A stretch of DNA of 5,215 nt from Chloroflexota bacterium (GTDB lineage: Bacteria; Chloroflexota; Dehalococcoidia; Bin125): contig JAPPBK010000175.1 of NCBI GenBank assembly GCA_026705105.1, forward strand, positions 1-5,215, in the 5' to 3' direction. The first letter of the stretch is position 1. Every line of letters begins with the position of its first letter. The notes beneath the pieces were generated by a model. That model did no database searches. It was not told the origin of the DNA and saw only the letters and a program-made list of their open reading frames with translations. The translations under genes and the position numbers were made by a program. This document shows positions 1 to 5,215 of the stretch, one piece after another.

Positions 1-43
1 GCCGATCTGTTCGGTTCCCACAAGCCTACCAGCTAGCGTCCCT
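1..43. other. Downstream flank of the operon, no terminator seen
   Basis: These bases follow the stop of the fusion gene in the direction of transcription. I see no stable hairpin followed by a T-run, so either transcription continues to the left or the terminator lies outside the window. Confidence 0.5.
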
Positions 44-2278
44 TCATTGAGCCGCCGAGATATCAAAGCTGGCGCGGAGGAAGTTGACCAGGTCCCAGCG
101 CTCCTGATCGGACAACTGCGGCGACCAGGCCGGCATGCCAGTGCCGCGAATACCGTCGGTGATCCAGGCGTACAGCACGCCGTCCGGATGGAAGGGCACA
201 TGAACGGTGAAGTTGGCCGGCGGCGCTGGCAGCGTGTCGGCCAGTGGGCCGTCGCCCGCGCCCTGTTCGCCGTGACAGGAGACGCAGTTGCGGGCGAAGA
301 GCGCCTCGCCGCGCTCGATCGATTCCTCCGTGCGCACCACCGGATTGGCCAGCGTGCGGCCTGGTTCCACATGGAGTCCGGTCAGCAGGACGACCGCGAC
401 GATCAGCCCCAGCACGCCGCCGACGAAGGCGGCGTCGCCGCCGCGCGGTCCCCAGCGGGCGCGGATCTGACGCCGATTGAGCCAGGCCAGCGCGGCGATC
501 AGGAACGCCCAGAGCGCGCCGACGCCGTTCCAGTCCATCTGTGTCAGCGGCAGGGCGAGCGCGCCGCCGCGGTCGGCGGCGAACGGCGACGCCTGGTATC
601 CCGACTCGACGTTGCTGCGAACTCCCGCAATCAGATCGTTGCCGGATGCGCGGCGCATCTCCATCTCGACGGTCCACTCGCCGGGCAGGCCAAAGTATGC
701 GCCTTCGAGCTGGAATCGGCCATCTGCAAGTTTGGTGGTCGCGACGGTCACCGGCCCAACGCTGCGGTCCTGGTAACGGAAGCGCAGCAGCATGACCTCC
801 ACGGGGTTCTCTTCCGGCGCATCTACAGTCGCGGTCCAGGTGTTGAACCCGACCAGGTTGGGCGAGATCTCCAGTGAAACCACGACTTCGCCGCGGGCGA
901 CCATTTCGACGATCGTGTTGTCCTTCTGCTCGACCTCGGGCTGCGCGCTCGCCGGCGAGGGAAGCTGAGTGAGCACGCCGGAAACGGCGATCACCGCGAG
1001 TCCGAGAAGCACCTCGGCTCGCATCATGCGGGAGAATCTGCGGACCAGGACGGGGTCCGAGCCGGAGGCGGCCGCGTCGCGGGGCCGCAACAGGAATGCG
1101 TTGGCGGCCGCGGCGGCGAAGAGCAGGGCGAGCAGCATCAACTTGACGATGAAGGCTGTGCCCCAATCAGTCTCGACGATGCCCTCGATGTCGGGAATCT
1201 GGATCAGCGCCGAGAGCAATCCTGCGGCGACGACGATCGGGACGAGAAGCGCGGCTACGACTGAGAATCGCCGGACAGATTGGATCCGACTCTCGGGATT
1301 GCTGCGGATCACGATCAGCAGCGCGGCGAGTCCGCCGATCCAGACGGCGACCGCCGCCAGGTGCAGCGCGTCGAACAGGGTGCCCCAGATCCAGCCGGAG
1401 CCGATCGCCGCGCCGTGCGAGATGGCAGCCGTGGAGGCGAGCCAGGCGATAGCGAGGACTGCCAGGATGTGGAGGAGGGAACGCCCCCCTCTGTCGCTCC
1501 GCGACATCTCCCCCCGCTCCGCGGGGGGAGAGCGGAGCATGCAGAAGGAGAGGATCAGGGCGGCGAGGATCAACGCGTACCAGCGTTGTTGCAGCCAGAG
1601 TCCGTTGCGGCTGTCGAAGAGGACATCGCCGAGGAATCCGAAATCGCCGAGTCGCAGCGCGCCGGCGATTGCCTCGTAGCCGGTCGCGGCGAGTCCCACA
1701 ACGACGGCCAGCGACATCAGCGGCATGAGCGTCGCCATCGGCGAGGGCCGCAACAGCGCGGACATGAACACCGCCCCGACGAACAGGACGAGCGCGCCGA
1801 GCCCAATCGCCTTGACCACCGAGTCGGCGGCGACCGGCGGGCCGGGACGGTTGAGGTCGACCACGACGCCGCTGCCGGCAGGGGCCGAGCCGTCGGGGTT
1901 GAGCACCGAGAACACGTAGGAGCCGGTCCAGGTGTGGCCGTCGACCTCGGAGAGCGTCTCCCAGACCACCGTGTAGACGCCTGGATCAAGCCGCAGCACG
2001 CGAACGCTCATCTGCGTGGGCACGGCGTCGGAGAACTCGGTCTCGCCGATGTCGCGTCGCTGACCGCCGCTGTCCAGGACCTGGACGGAGCTATGGCTGC
2101 GCTGAAGCTGCTCGGTCATGAACAGCGTGATCCGGGTCGGCGACTCGCGCAGCGAGGCGTTGATCGGCGGGTCGGCGCGGGCGAGCAGCGCGTGCGCCTC
2201 GGCGTCTCGCGTCGCGACGACCAATACCGCAGCCAGCACGGTCAGGGCCGCTGTTCCGAGCAGCATGAGGCTCTTCAT
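44..2278 (-). CDS. copCD: CopC-CopD-YtkA-like-cytochrome c fusion protein
   Basis: This is a predicted membrane protein for copper binding and transport, of about 744 residues. Numbering is from the ATG at 2278. A signal peptide (1-28) ends in AEA just before His29, the usual N-terminal copper ligand of mature CopC. The CopC domain (about 29-127) ends in the classic block YTVVWETLSEVDGHTWTGSY, with Asp113 and His115 of the Cu(II) site. The CopD region (about 154-438) has roughly eight membrane segments and the typical SHG and DALHLAAVAVWIGGL motifs. A YtkA/FixH-like beta domain (about 455-550) follows, then two more membrane segments (584-600, 617-636). A C-terminal cytochrome c (649-739) has CVSCH (665-669) and a probable Met715 ligand in GTGMPAW. 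The chosen start overlaps the upstream stop as ATGA. The frame stays open to 2326, but the upstream extension is Arg/Gly-rich and would hide the signal peptide. The domain calls are strong. Coupling of haem to copper is inference. Confidence 0.93.
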   Translation of the reverse strand: MKSLMLLGTAALTVLAAVLVVATRDAEAHALLARADPPINASLRESPTRITLFMTEQLQRSHSSVQVLDSGGQRRDIGETEFSDAVPTQMSVRVLRLDPGVYTVVWETLSEVDGHTWTGSYVFSVLNPDGSAPAGSGVVVDLNRPGPPVAADSVVKAIGLGALVLFVGAVFMSALLRPSPMATLMPLMSLAVVVGLAATGYEAIAGALRLGDFGFLGDVLFDSRNGLWLQQRWYALILAALILSFCMLRSPPAERGEMSRSDRGGRSLLHILAVLAIAWLASTAAISHGAAIGSGWIWGTLFDALHLAAVAVWIGGLAALLIVIRSNPESRIQSVRRFSVVAALLVPIVVAAGLLSALIQIPDIEGIVETDWGTAFIVKLMLLALLFAAAAANAFLLRPRDAAASGSDPVLVRRFSRMMRAEVLLGLAVIAVSGVLTQLPSPASAQPEVEQKDNTIVEMVARGEVVVSLEISPNLVGFNTWTATVDAPEENPVEVMLLRFRYQDRSVGPVTVATTKLADGRFQLEGAYFGLPGEWTVEMEMRRASGNDLIAGVRSNVESGYQASPFAADRGGALALPLTQMDWNGVGALWAFLIAALAWLNRRQIRARWGPRGGDAAFVGGVLGLIVAVVLLTGLHVEPGRTLANPVVRTEESIERGEALFARNCVSCHGEQGAGDGPLADTLPAPPANFTVHVPFHPDGVLYAWITDGIRGTGMPAWSPQLSDQERWDLVNFLRASFDISAAQ
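1482..1540. repeat. REP-like double-hairpin element inside the CopD coding region
   Basis: Two adjacent hairpins share the same TCC loop and the same CGCTCCGC core. The first pairs 1493-1497 with 1501-1505 (GTCGC/GCGAC). The second pairs 1507-1517 with 1521-1531, an 11-bp perfect stem with six C opposite six G. The segment encodes about residues 247-266 of the fusion protein, an Arg/Ser/Pro-rich loop between the third and fourth CopD membrane segments that is predicted to be cytoplasmic. The frame is preserved. Structure and position are seen directly. That it belongs to a dispersed palindromic repeat family is inference from its REP-like architecture. Confidence 0.6.
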
Positions 2279-3291
2279 TGCGCCGCGTCCGGTAGCTCGA
2301 AGACCGCCTCGCGGATCGCGGCCCACTCCTCGTCGCTGATGGTTCCCACCCAGTCGATCCAGCCATGAAACTCGCCTGGCGCAACGGCGTACGCCGGCTC
2401 AGGAGAGGTAGTGGAAATCAGGTAGGCGCCGAACGCGCCAAAGACCAGCGCGTGGCGGCCGTCCTCGGAGAGCGTGAAGTCGGGCTGGTCCTCGCCGAGC
2501 GCCGCAAGCTGCCGCAGTTCGCCAGTCGCCAGATCGAAGCGCCAGATGTCCTCGGGCCCATTCAGTCCCAGCGCGAGCGCCGAGACCTGCGGAAGGTACT
2601 GGCCGGCGGAGAACAACACGCTCCCGCCGTCGGCGCTGAATCGGGGAATGCGAAACGGTCGCGGCTGCCAGGACCGCTGCGGATCGAGGACCGTCTCGGA
2701 ACCATCATCCAGCCGCCGAACAACAAGGTGCGGATCGCCGCTGTACGGCGAGCTGACGAACACGATCCGCGAGCCGTCGGGATCAATGGCGGCATCGCGG
2801 GCATCTTCACGCAGGAGATCGAGCGTCTCGTGCTCGAGGTACAGTCGCTTCACGCTGATCGGCGCGCCGACCGGCTCGTGCGTGAAGATCAGGGCCTCGC
2901 CATCGGGTGTCCAGCGCGGGTTCCAGACGAATTCGGCGGCGCCGTCTCGCGCGAGGACGACTCGCTGCGCCGGGTTGTCGATGTTGGAGACCGCCAGATC
3001 CGTGCCAATGGTCGTGCCCTCTGCGTGCGTGAGCTGGAACACGACGTAGGCCACTCGGGTTCCGTCTGGCGAGATGGCGGGATGGAGGAGCTGCTGGTCT
3101 TGCCCTGCCGCGATCAGCAGACGCGGTCCGTTCTCGTCCTGGATCCAGAGATCGACACCGACCGTATAGACCAGCAGTCCCGGCACGGGAATGCGGCGCT
3201 CGGGAAGGTCGGGTTCGCTCGCTCCGCCGCAGCCGACGAGCAGAATGGCGAACACGGTCAGAGCGGCAGAAAGGCTGACGGCGTTGCGCAT
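2275..3291 (-). CDS. TolB-like beta-propeller lipoprotein
   Basis: This is a predicted exported lipoprotein of 338 residues. The signal sequence ends in a lipobox (LLVGC) with Cys21 as the lipidation site. The mature part reads as a beta-propeller with repeated PD40/TolB-type blades marked by turns at SPDG (74-77), TPDG (128-131), DPDG (170-173), SADG (219-222) and SEDG (275-278). Each turn is followed by a hydrophobic strand such as TRVAYV or EALIFT. A blade pair ends in DIWRFDLATGELRQL (248-262). The start ATG shares one base with the upstream stop (TGATG), and its own stop overlaps the next start (ATGA), so it is translationally coupled on both sides. TolB-like propellers usually serve as binding or scaffold proteins. 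No catalytic residues or copper-site motif are obvious. A role in assembling or regulating the copper proteins is inferred only from the operon. Confidence 0.87.
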   Translation of the reverse strand: MRNAVSLSAALTVFAILLVGCGGASEPDLPERRIPVPGLLVYTVGVDLWIQDENGPRLLIAAGQDQQLLHPAISPDGTRVAYVVFQLTHAEGTTIGTDLAVSNIDNPAQRVVLARDGAAEFVWNPRWTPDGEALIFTHEPVGAPISVKRLYLEHETLDLLREDARDAAIDPDGSRIVFVSSPYSGDPHLVVRRLDDGSETVLDPQRSWQPRPFRIPRFSADGGSVLFSAGQYLPQVSALALGLNGPEDIWRFDLATGELRQLAALGEDQPDFTLSEDGRHALVFGAFGAYLISTTSPEPAYAVAPGEFHGWIDWVGTISDEEWAAIREAVFELPDAAQ

Positions 3292-3971
3292 CAGTCAACC
3301 CGCCTGCGTTGACCCAGGCGGTAGCCCAGCGCGCCAACCAGGACCACGCCCGCAGAGACGCCTACGGCCAACCAGATCATCGGGCCTGCGCCCAGCGAGA
3401 CATCGTCACTCTCTGCCGAACGCACTACGACAGGCTCCGCATCCAGGGTTGCGGTTTCCTCTGGCTCTTCAGGTTCGTCGCCCGGATAAGTGACCAGCAG
3501 ATCGCCGGCAATCTGCCGATCGTCGCCCTGTTCGGCAGCCGTCGGATCGCGGGTCACATAGAAGGGATACGAGCCCGAGTCTTCATCGCCGTCTTCAGCC
3601 GACAGATTGGTCCACGAGACCAGGTAGCGGCCGGGCGCGAGCCGGCGCCTGACATCAGCTGTCATCAGCTTGCGATCGTCGTTGCCGATGCGTGCATCCG
3701 AGAGGTCGATCGCTTCACCCGAGTCGACGTGGCGCAAGCTAATCTCGTTAGCCCCTTCGCGGCGGAACAACTCCTGGGTGAAGCGGATGCTGATTACGTC
3801 CGGCGACTCCGACAGGACCTCGGCGAAGCCGGGCGAGGACGACTCGTAGGCGGCGTGCGCCGAGGCCTCGGGAGCGGCGAGCGCCATCGCCGCCGCTCCG
3901 ACCAGCACCGCGATCAGCAGCCGGTTACTCGTGTTCGTCGTGATCGCCGTGATCGTCGTCATCGCCTTCAT
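3291..3971 (-). CDS. copC: Membrane-anchored CopC-like copper-binding protein
   Basis: This CopC-domain protein has a single C-terminal anchor and is about 226 residues long from the ATG at 3971. The signal peptide ends in ASA before His39, matching the N-terminal histidine ligand of CopC. The domain runs to about residue 140 with the family block YLVSWTNLSAEDGDEDSGSYPFYV. The usual DGH is DGD (127-129) here, so one histidine ligand is replaced by Asp and the site may be weakened or altered. An acidic linker (about 163-172, PGDEPEEPEE) leads to one membrane segment (197-218) and a basic tail (QRRRVD) facing the cytoplasm. The start is uncertain. ATGs at 4001, 3971 and 3962 all lie inside the upstream gene. 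3971 was chosen because it gives an MK start with a GAGG about 12 bases upstream, and 3962 is nearly as good. The stop shares one base with the next start. Confidence 0.88.
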   Translation of the reverse strand: MKAMTTITAITTNTSNRLLIAVLVGAAAMALAAPEASAHAAYESSSPGFAEVLSESPDVISIRFTQELFRREGANEISLRHVDSGEAIDLSDARIGNDDRKLMTADVRRRLAPGRYLVSWTNLSAEDGDEDSGSYPFYVTRDPTAAEQGDDRQIAGDLLVTYPGDEPEEPEETATLDAEPVVVRSAESDDVSLGAGPMIWLAVGVSAGVVLVGALGYRLGQRRRVD

Positions 3972-4533
3972 GCTGCATCTGATCCTCGCTGTGATCATCA
4001 TGCTGCATCTCGTCTTGATGATCGTCGCTGTGACCTTCGTGTTCGTGCTTCGGCGGTTCCAATCCCGCGAGGGCAGGGACCGCGGGCAACGAATCGTTGC
4101 TCAACCACGCCTCGAGGGTGGCCTCGAAGGTGTGGGCGAGCGCGTGCGTGATTCGTGAGGGTTCGGAGGCCGCCTCGGCGTCGTCGTTGCGCATCGCGGC
4201 GAGCAGCGAGTCGACCCAGTCGGCATACTGCTCGACATGCGCGTCGAGCTCGACGGGCCATTCCACCCAATCGAGGGTCTCGCGGGCGCGCGTCGCCCAG
4301 ATCACGGCATCGGCCGGGATGCGGCCCTCGTTGCGGATCGTGCCGTCGTGATGGTGGTAGCGCAGCGGATCGAGCGGCTCCAGGGCGGCGATGATCTGCG
4401 CGCGCTGTGCGGATTGGGCAATGGAGGCGGATTCCGACTCGATGCGTTCGACGGCGTCGGAGTCGGCGCCTGCGCATGCGCCGGCCAGGGAGGCCAGCGC
4501 TGCCAGGACAATCAGGGTCGGGAGGAGTTTCAC
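3925..4533 (-). CDS. Predicted lipoprotein with His/Asp-rich metal-binding tail
   Basis: I do not recognise a named family. From the GTG at 4533 the protein has 202 residues, with a signal sequence and a probable lipobox ending at Cys20 (LAGAC). The middle (about 25-150) is mostly helical in appearance and contains a His triplet (YHHHDG, 59-64) and a Trp-rich stretch (DWVEWPVELD). The C-terminal 41 residues hold ten histidines among many Asp and Glu, plus two Met, with a ten-residue tandem similarity around MQH. Such tails commonly bind Cu, Zn or Ni. Next to copC and copD, copper capture or storage is the likely role (inference). A TTG at 4542 is an alternative start, and an in-frame TGA at 4555-4557 rules out anything longer. 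Neither start has a clear Shine-Dalgarno sequence. It is the first gene of the overlapping set, and its last ~47 bases overlap the next gene. Confidence 0.85.
   Translation of the reverse strand: MKLLPTLIVLAALASLAGACAGADSDAVERIESESASIAQSAQRAQIIAALEPLDPLRYHHHDGTIRNEGRIPADAVIWATRARETLDWVEWPVELDAHVEQYADWVDSLLAAMRNDDAEAASEPSRITHALAHTFEATLEAWLSNDSLPAVPALAGLEPPKHEHEGHSDDHQDEMQHDDHSEDQMQHEGDDDDHGDHDEHE
3928..4050 (-). repeat. His/Asp codon-rich tail with 30-bp repeat
   Basis: This DNA encodes the metal-binding tail of the lipoprotein. The 12-mer CATGCTGCATCT (plus strand) occurs at 3969-3980 and again at 3999-4010, exactly 30 bases apart. This produces the repeated MQH in DEMQHDDH and DQMQHEGD. The rest of the segment is low-complexity CAC/GAC/GAT codons. 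Its shifted frame provides the start codons and Thr/Ile-rich n-region of the next gene's signal peptide. Confidence 0.75.
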
Positions 4534-4559
4534 TCGATTCAAGGTGCCACACTTTCACG

Positions 4560-4577
4560 CCGCGGGTATACCCGCGG
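4560..4577. promoter_or_regulatory. Perfect 18-bp palindrome upstream of the copper operon
   Basis: CCGCGGGTATACCCGCGG is its own reverse complement over all 18 bases. It ends 17 bases before the TTG (4542) and 26 bases before the GTG (4533) start options of the His-rich lipoprotein gene. There is no T-run on either side, so an intrinsic terminator is unlikely. The central TATACC on the minus strand could serve as a -10 element, with transcription starting near 4557. A dimeric or tetrameric regulator binding here would then block the promoter. The palindrome is seen directly; the operator role and a metal-sensing regulator are inference. Confidence 0.5.
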
Positions 4578-4617
4578 TACGGCAGTCATTCCTGTTGTGC
4601 AGTGGCCAATGGGCCGG

Positions 4618-4983
4618 TCAGGCGATGTGCGGCGGAGGCCTGATCGTTGGACGCAGGGCGAGGCGCGAAGTCGCCGGCGCGCGGGCCACCGCGGCGAGAC
4701 TCAACGCGACGCGCTGCTCGTTGGCGTGGTGAGCGATGCCGATGTCGGCAGCGTCGGCAGGAGCGTTCTTCGCTGGTTGCGATGCGTCGGAGGAGATCAG
4801 GTGTGAACTGCGGTCCGCAGAAATCGTGCAGTCGGAGATTTCCAGGACCGACAGGCGAACCTGGGTCTGCGCTTCATTGAGGTCAGCGGTCGCTCGCTCG
4901 AACTGTGAAGCCGCCGTGCGCAGGAGCACGGCTATGGCCACTGCGGCAACGAGTCCGGCGAACATGAGGGAGCGGCGCGTCAT
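4618..4983 (-). CDS. Small membrane-anchored protein of unknown function
   Basis: This 121-residue open frame has no family I recognise. It starts at an ATG at 4983, with an n-region MTRRS and one hydrophobic segment (about 7-22) that could be a signal anchor or an uncleaved signal peptide. A short amphipathic, possibly coiled stretch follows (QFERATADLNEAQTQVRLSVLEI, 27-49). The remainder is Ala/Ser-rich with a Pro/Arg-rich end. Codon use favours G or C in third position, like the neighbours, which supports coding. It lies 75-84 bp upstream of the His-rich lipoprotein gene on the same strand, so it could be the first gene of the operon or a separate unit. The Shine-Dalgarno sequence is weak. 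The C-terminal third looks less protein-like than the start, so a frameshift or a shorter real protein is possible. Confidence 0.55.
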   Translation of the reverse strand: MTRRSLMFAGLVAAVAIAVLLRTAASQFERATADLNEAQTQVRLSVLEISDCTISADRSSHLISSDASQPAKNAPADAADIGIAHHANEQRVALSLAAVARAPATSRLALRPTIRPPPHIA

Positions 4984-5053
4984 GTAGTCTCAGTCTATGC
5001 CGCGTCCGGGCCGACGGACGCCGCCACCTGCAACAACTCTCGAGGACGACACC
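4984..5053. promoter_or_regulatory. Divergent intergenic region with inverted repeat
   Basis: These 70 bases separate two divergent genes and should hold both promoters. An inverted repeat at 5002-5021 pairs GCGTCCG with CGGACGC around a six-base GGCCGA loop. Near the minus-strand start there is a direct repeat AGTCT-C-AGTCT (4986-4996). No convincing -35/-10 pair is visible on either strand; TAGACT (4998-4993, minus) is only a partial -10 match. The inverted repeat could be an operator or a leader hairpin of the plus-strand gene. Confidence 0.4.
5042..5045 (+). promoter_or_regulatory. Ribosome binding site deciding the monooxygenase start
   Basis: GAGG is followed by eight bases and then the ATG at 5054, an ideal Shine-Dalgarno spacing. 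It favours this start over the in-frame ATG at 4997, which would add 19 Pro/Arg-rich residues not expected in the family. Confidence 0.7.
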
Positions 5054-5215
5054 ATGTATCTGGCCATGAACCGATTCAAGGTCAACGTTGAGCGCGAAGC
5101 GGACTGGGAACAGATCTGGAGAGAGCGTGAGACCTATCTCAGTGAGGTCCCGGGCTTCGTCCAATTCATGCTGCTGCGCGGCGCGGAGCCGGGCGACTAC
5201 ATCTCATACTCAGCC
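5054..5215 (+). CDS. Antibiotic biosynthesis monooxygenase / IsdG-like protein, 3'-truncated
   Basis: Only the first 54 residues are in the window, and the frame is open at the edge. The sequence begins MYLAMNRFKVNVEREADWEQ and continues with IWRERETYLSEVPGFVQFMLLRG. This is the typical start of ABM-fold proteins of the IsdG/HmoA type: a first beta strand with the MNRF motif, a helix carrying a W..IW pattern, and a PGF turn into the second strand. Relatives are small cytoplasmic dimers of about 100 residues, some of which degrade haem to release iron. The catalytic Trp and His of the haem-degrading members would lie near or beyond the window edge, so haem degradation cannot be claimed. It is divergent from the copper cluster, so shared control through the 70-bp intergenic region is possible. 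Confidence 0.85.
   Translation, partial: MYLAMNRFKVNVEREADWEQIWRERETYLSEVPGFVQFMLLRGAEPGDYISYSA

Noticed and set aside
47..877. Long plus-strand open frame opposite the end of the fusion gene
   Set aside because: It is antisense to the YtkA-like and cytochrome c domains, its translation is Arg/Gln/Ala-rich with no domain, and high GC explains the lack of stops.
63..1166. Alternative minus-strand frame within the fusion gene
   Set aside because: It is very Arg-rich and overlaps well-defined CopD and cytochrome c coding in the other frame.
1507..1531. Strong hairpin as an intrinsic terminator
   Set aside because: It lies inside an intact coding frame and has no following T-run on either strand.
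2279..2326. N-terminal extension of the fusion gene to an ATG at 2326
   Set aside because: It adds 16 Gly/Arg-rich residues ahead of a complete signal peptide and would overlap the upstream gene by about 50 bases; the ATGA overlap start is better.
1280..2368. Long plus-strand open frame opposite the CopC/CopD part
   Set aside because: The translation is low-complexity Arg/Glu/Asp/His-rich, and the minus strand has clear CopC and CopD motifs.
3969..4010. 30-bp spaced repeats as a CRISPR or mobile-element repeat
   Set aside because: There are only two short copies within a coding His/Asp tail, explained by tandem duplication of codons.
2365..4151. Two further long plus-strand open frames (2365-3312 and 3309-4151)
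   Set aside because: Both mirror the propeller and CopC genes and show no recognisable domain or good ribosome binding site.
4560..4577. Palindrome as a terminator for the small gene ending at 4618
   Set aside because: The minus strand continues GCGTGAAAGTG after it, with no U-tract, and only a TATA loop would be left; an operator fits better.
4997..5053. Upstream ATG at 4997 for the monooxygenase-like gene
   Set aside because: It would add MPRPGRRTPPP-type sequence unlike the family, and the GAGG at 5042-5045 clearly serves the ATG at 5054.

Overview
The window is GC-rich and bacterial. It carries a compact minus-strand cluster for extracytoplasmic copper handling, plus the start of a divergent plus-strand gene at the right edge. 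No rRNA, tRNA or other taxonomic marker is present. Lipobox-type lipoproteins, GTG/TTG start use, a CopC with a C-terminal membrane anchor and a CopC-CopD-YtkA-cytochrome c fusion suggest an environmental bacterium, perhaps Chloroflexota or a similar high-GC lineage. That assignment is an impression, not a demonstrated result.

Read in the direction of transcription (right to left), the layout is: a small membrane-anchored protein of unknown function (4618-4983); a 75-84 bp gap holding a perfect 18-bp palindrome (4560-4577); a predicted lipoprotein with a His/Asp/Glu-rich metal-binding tail (3925-4533); a membrane-anchored CopC-like protein (3291-3971) whose start lies inside the preceding gene; a TolB-like beta-propeller lipoprotein (2275-3291); and a 744-residue fusion of CopC, CopD, a YtkA/FixH-like domain and a haem-binding cytochrome c (44-2278). 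The last four genes overlap end to start (about 47 bp, 1 bp and 4 bp), so they almost certainly form one translationally coupled operon. Positions 1-43 lie downstream of the last gene and show no clear terminator.

To the right, a 70-bp intergenic segment (4984-5053) with a 7-bp-stem inverted repeat separates this cluster from a divergent plus-strand gene (5054 to the edge). That gene encodes the N-terminal 54 residues of an antibiotic-biosynthesis-monooxygenase/IsdG-like protein.

Inferred working model: the His-rich lipoprotein and the anchored CopC capture or buffer copper outside the membrane. The CopC head of the fusion binds Cu(II) and passes it to the CopD membrane channel. The tethered cytochrome c could supply or remove the electron needed for Cu(II)/Cu(I) interconversion. 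The propeller lipoprotein may be a scaffold.

The most notable features are the four-module copper/haem fusion, a double-hairpin palindromic element inserted in frame in a cytoplasmic loop of CopD, the palindrome ahead of the operon, and the overprinting of the CopC leader on the metal-binding tail.
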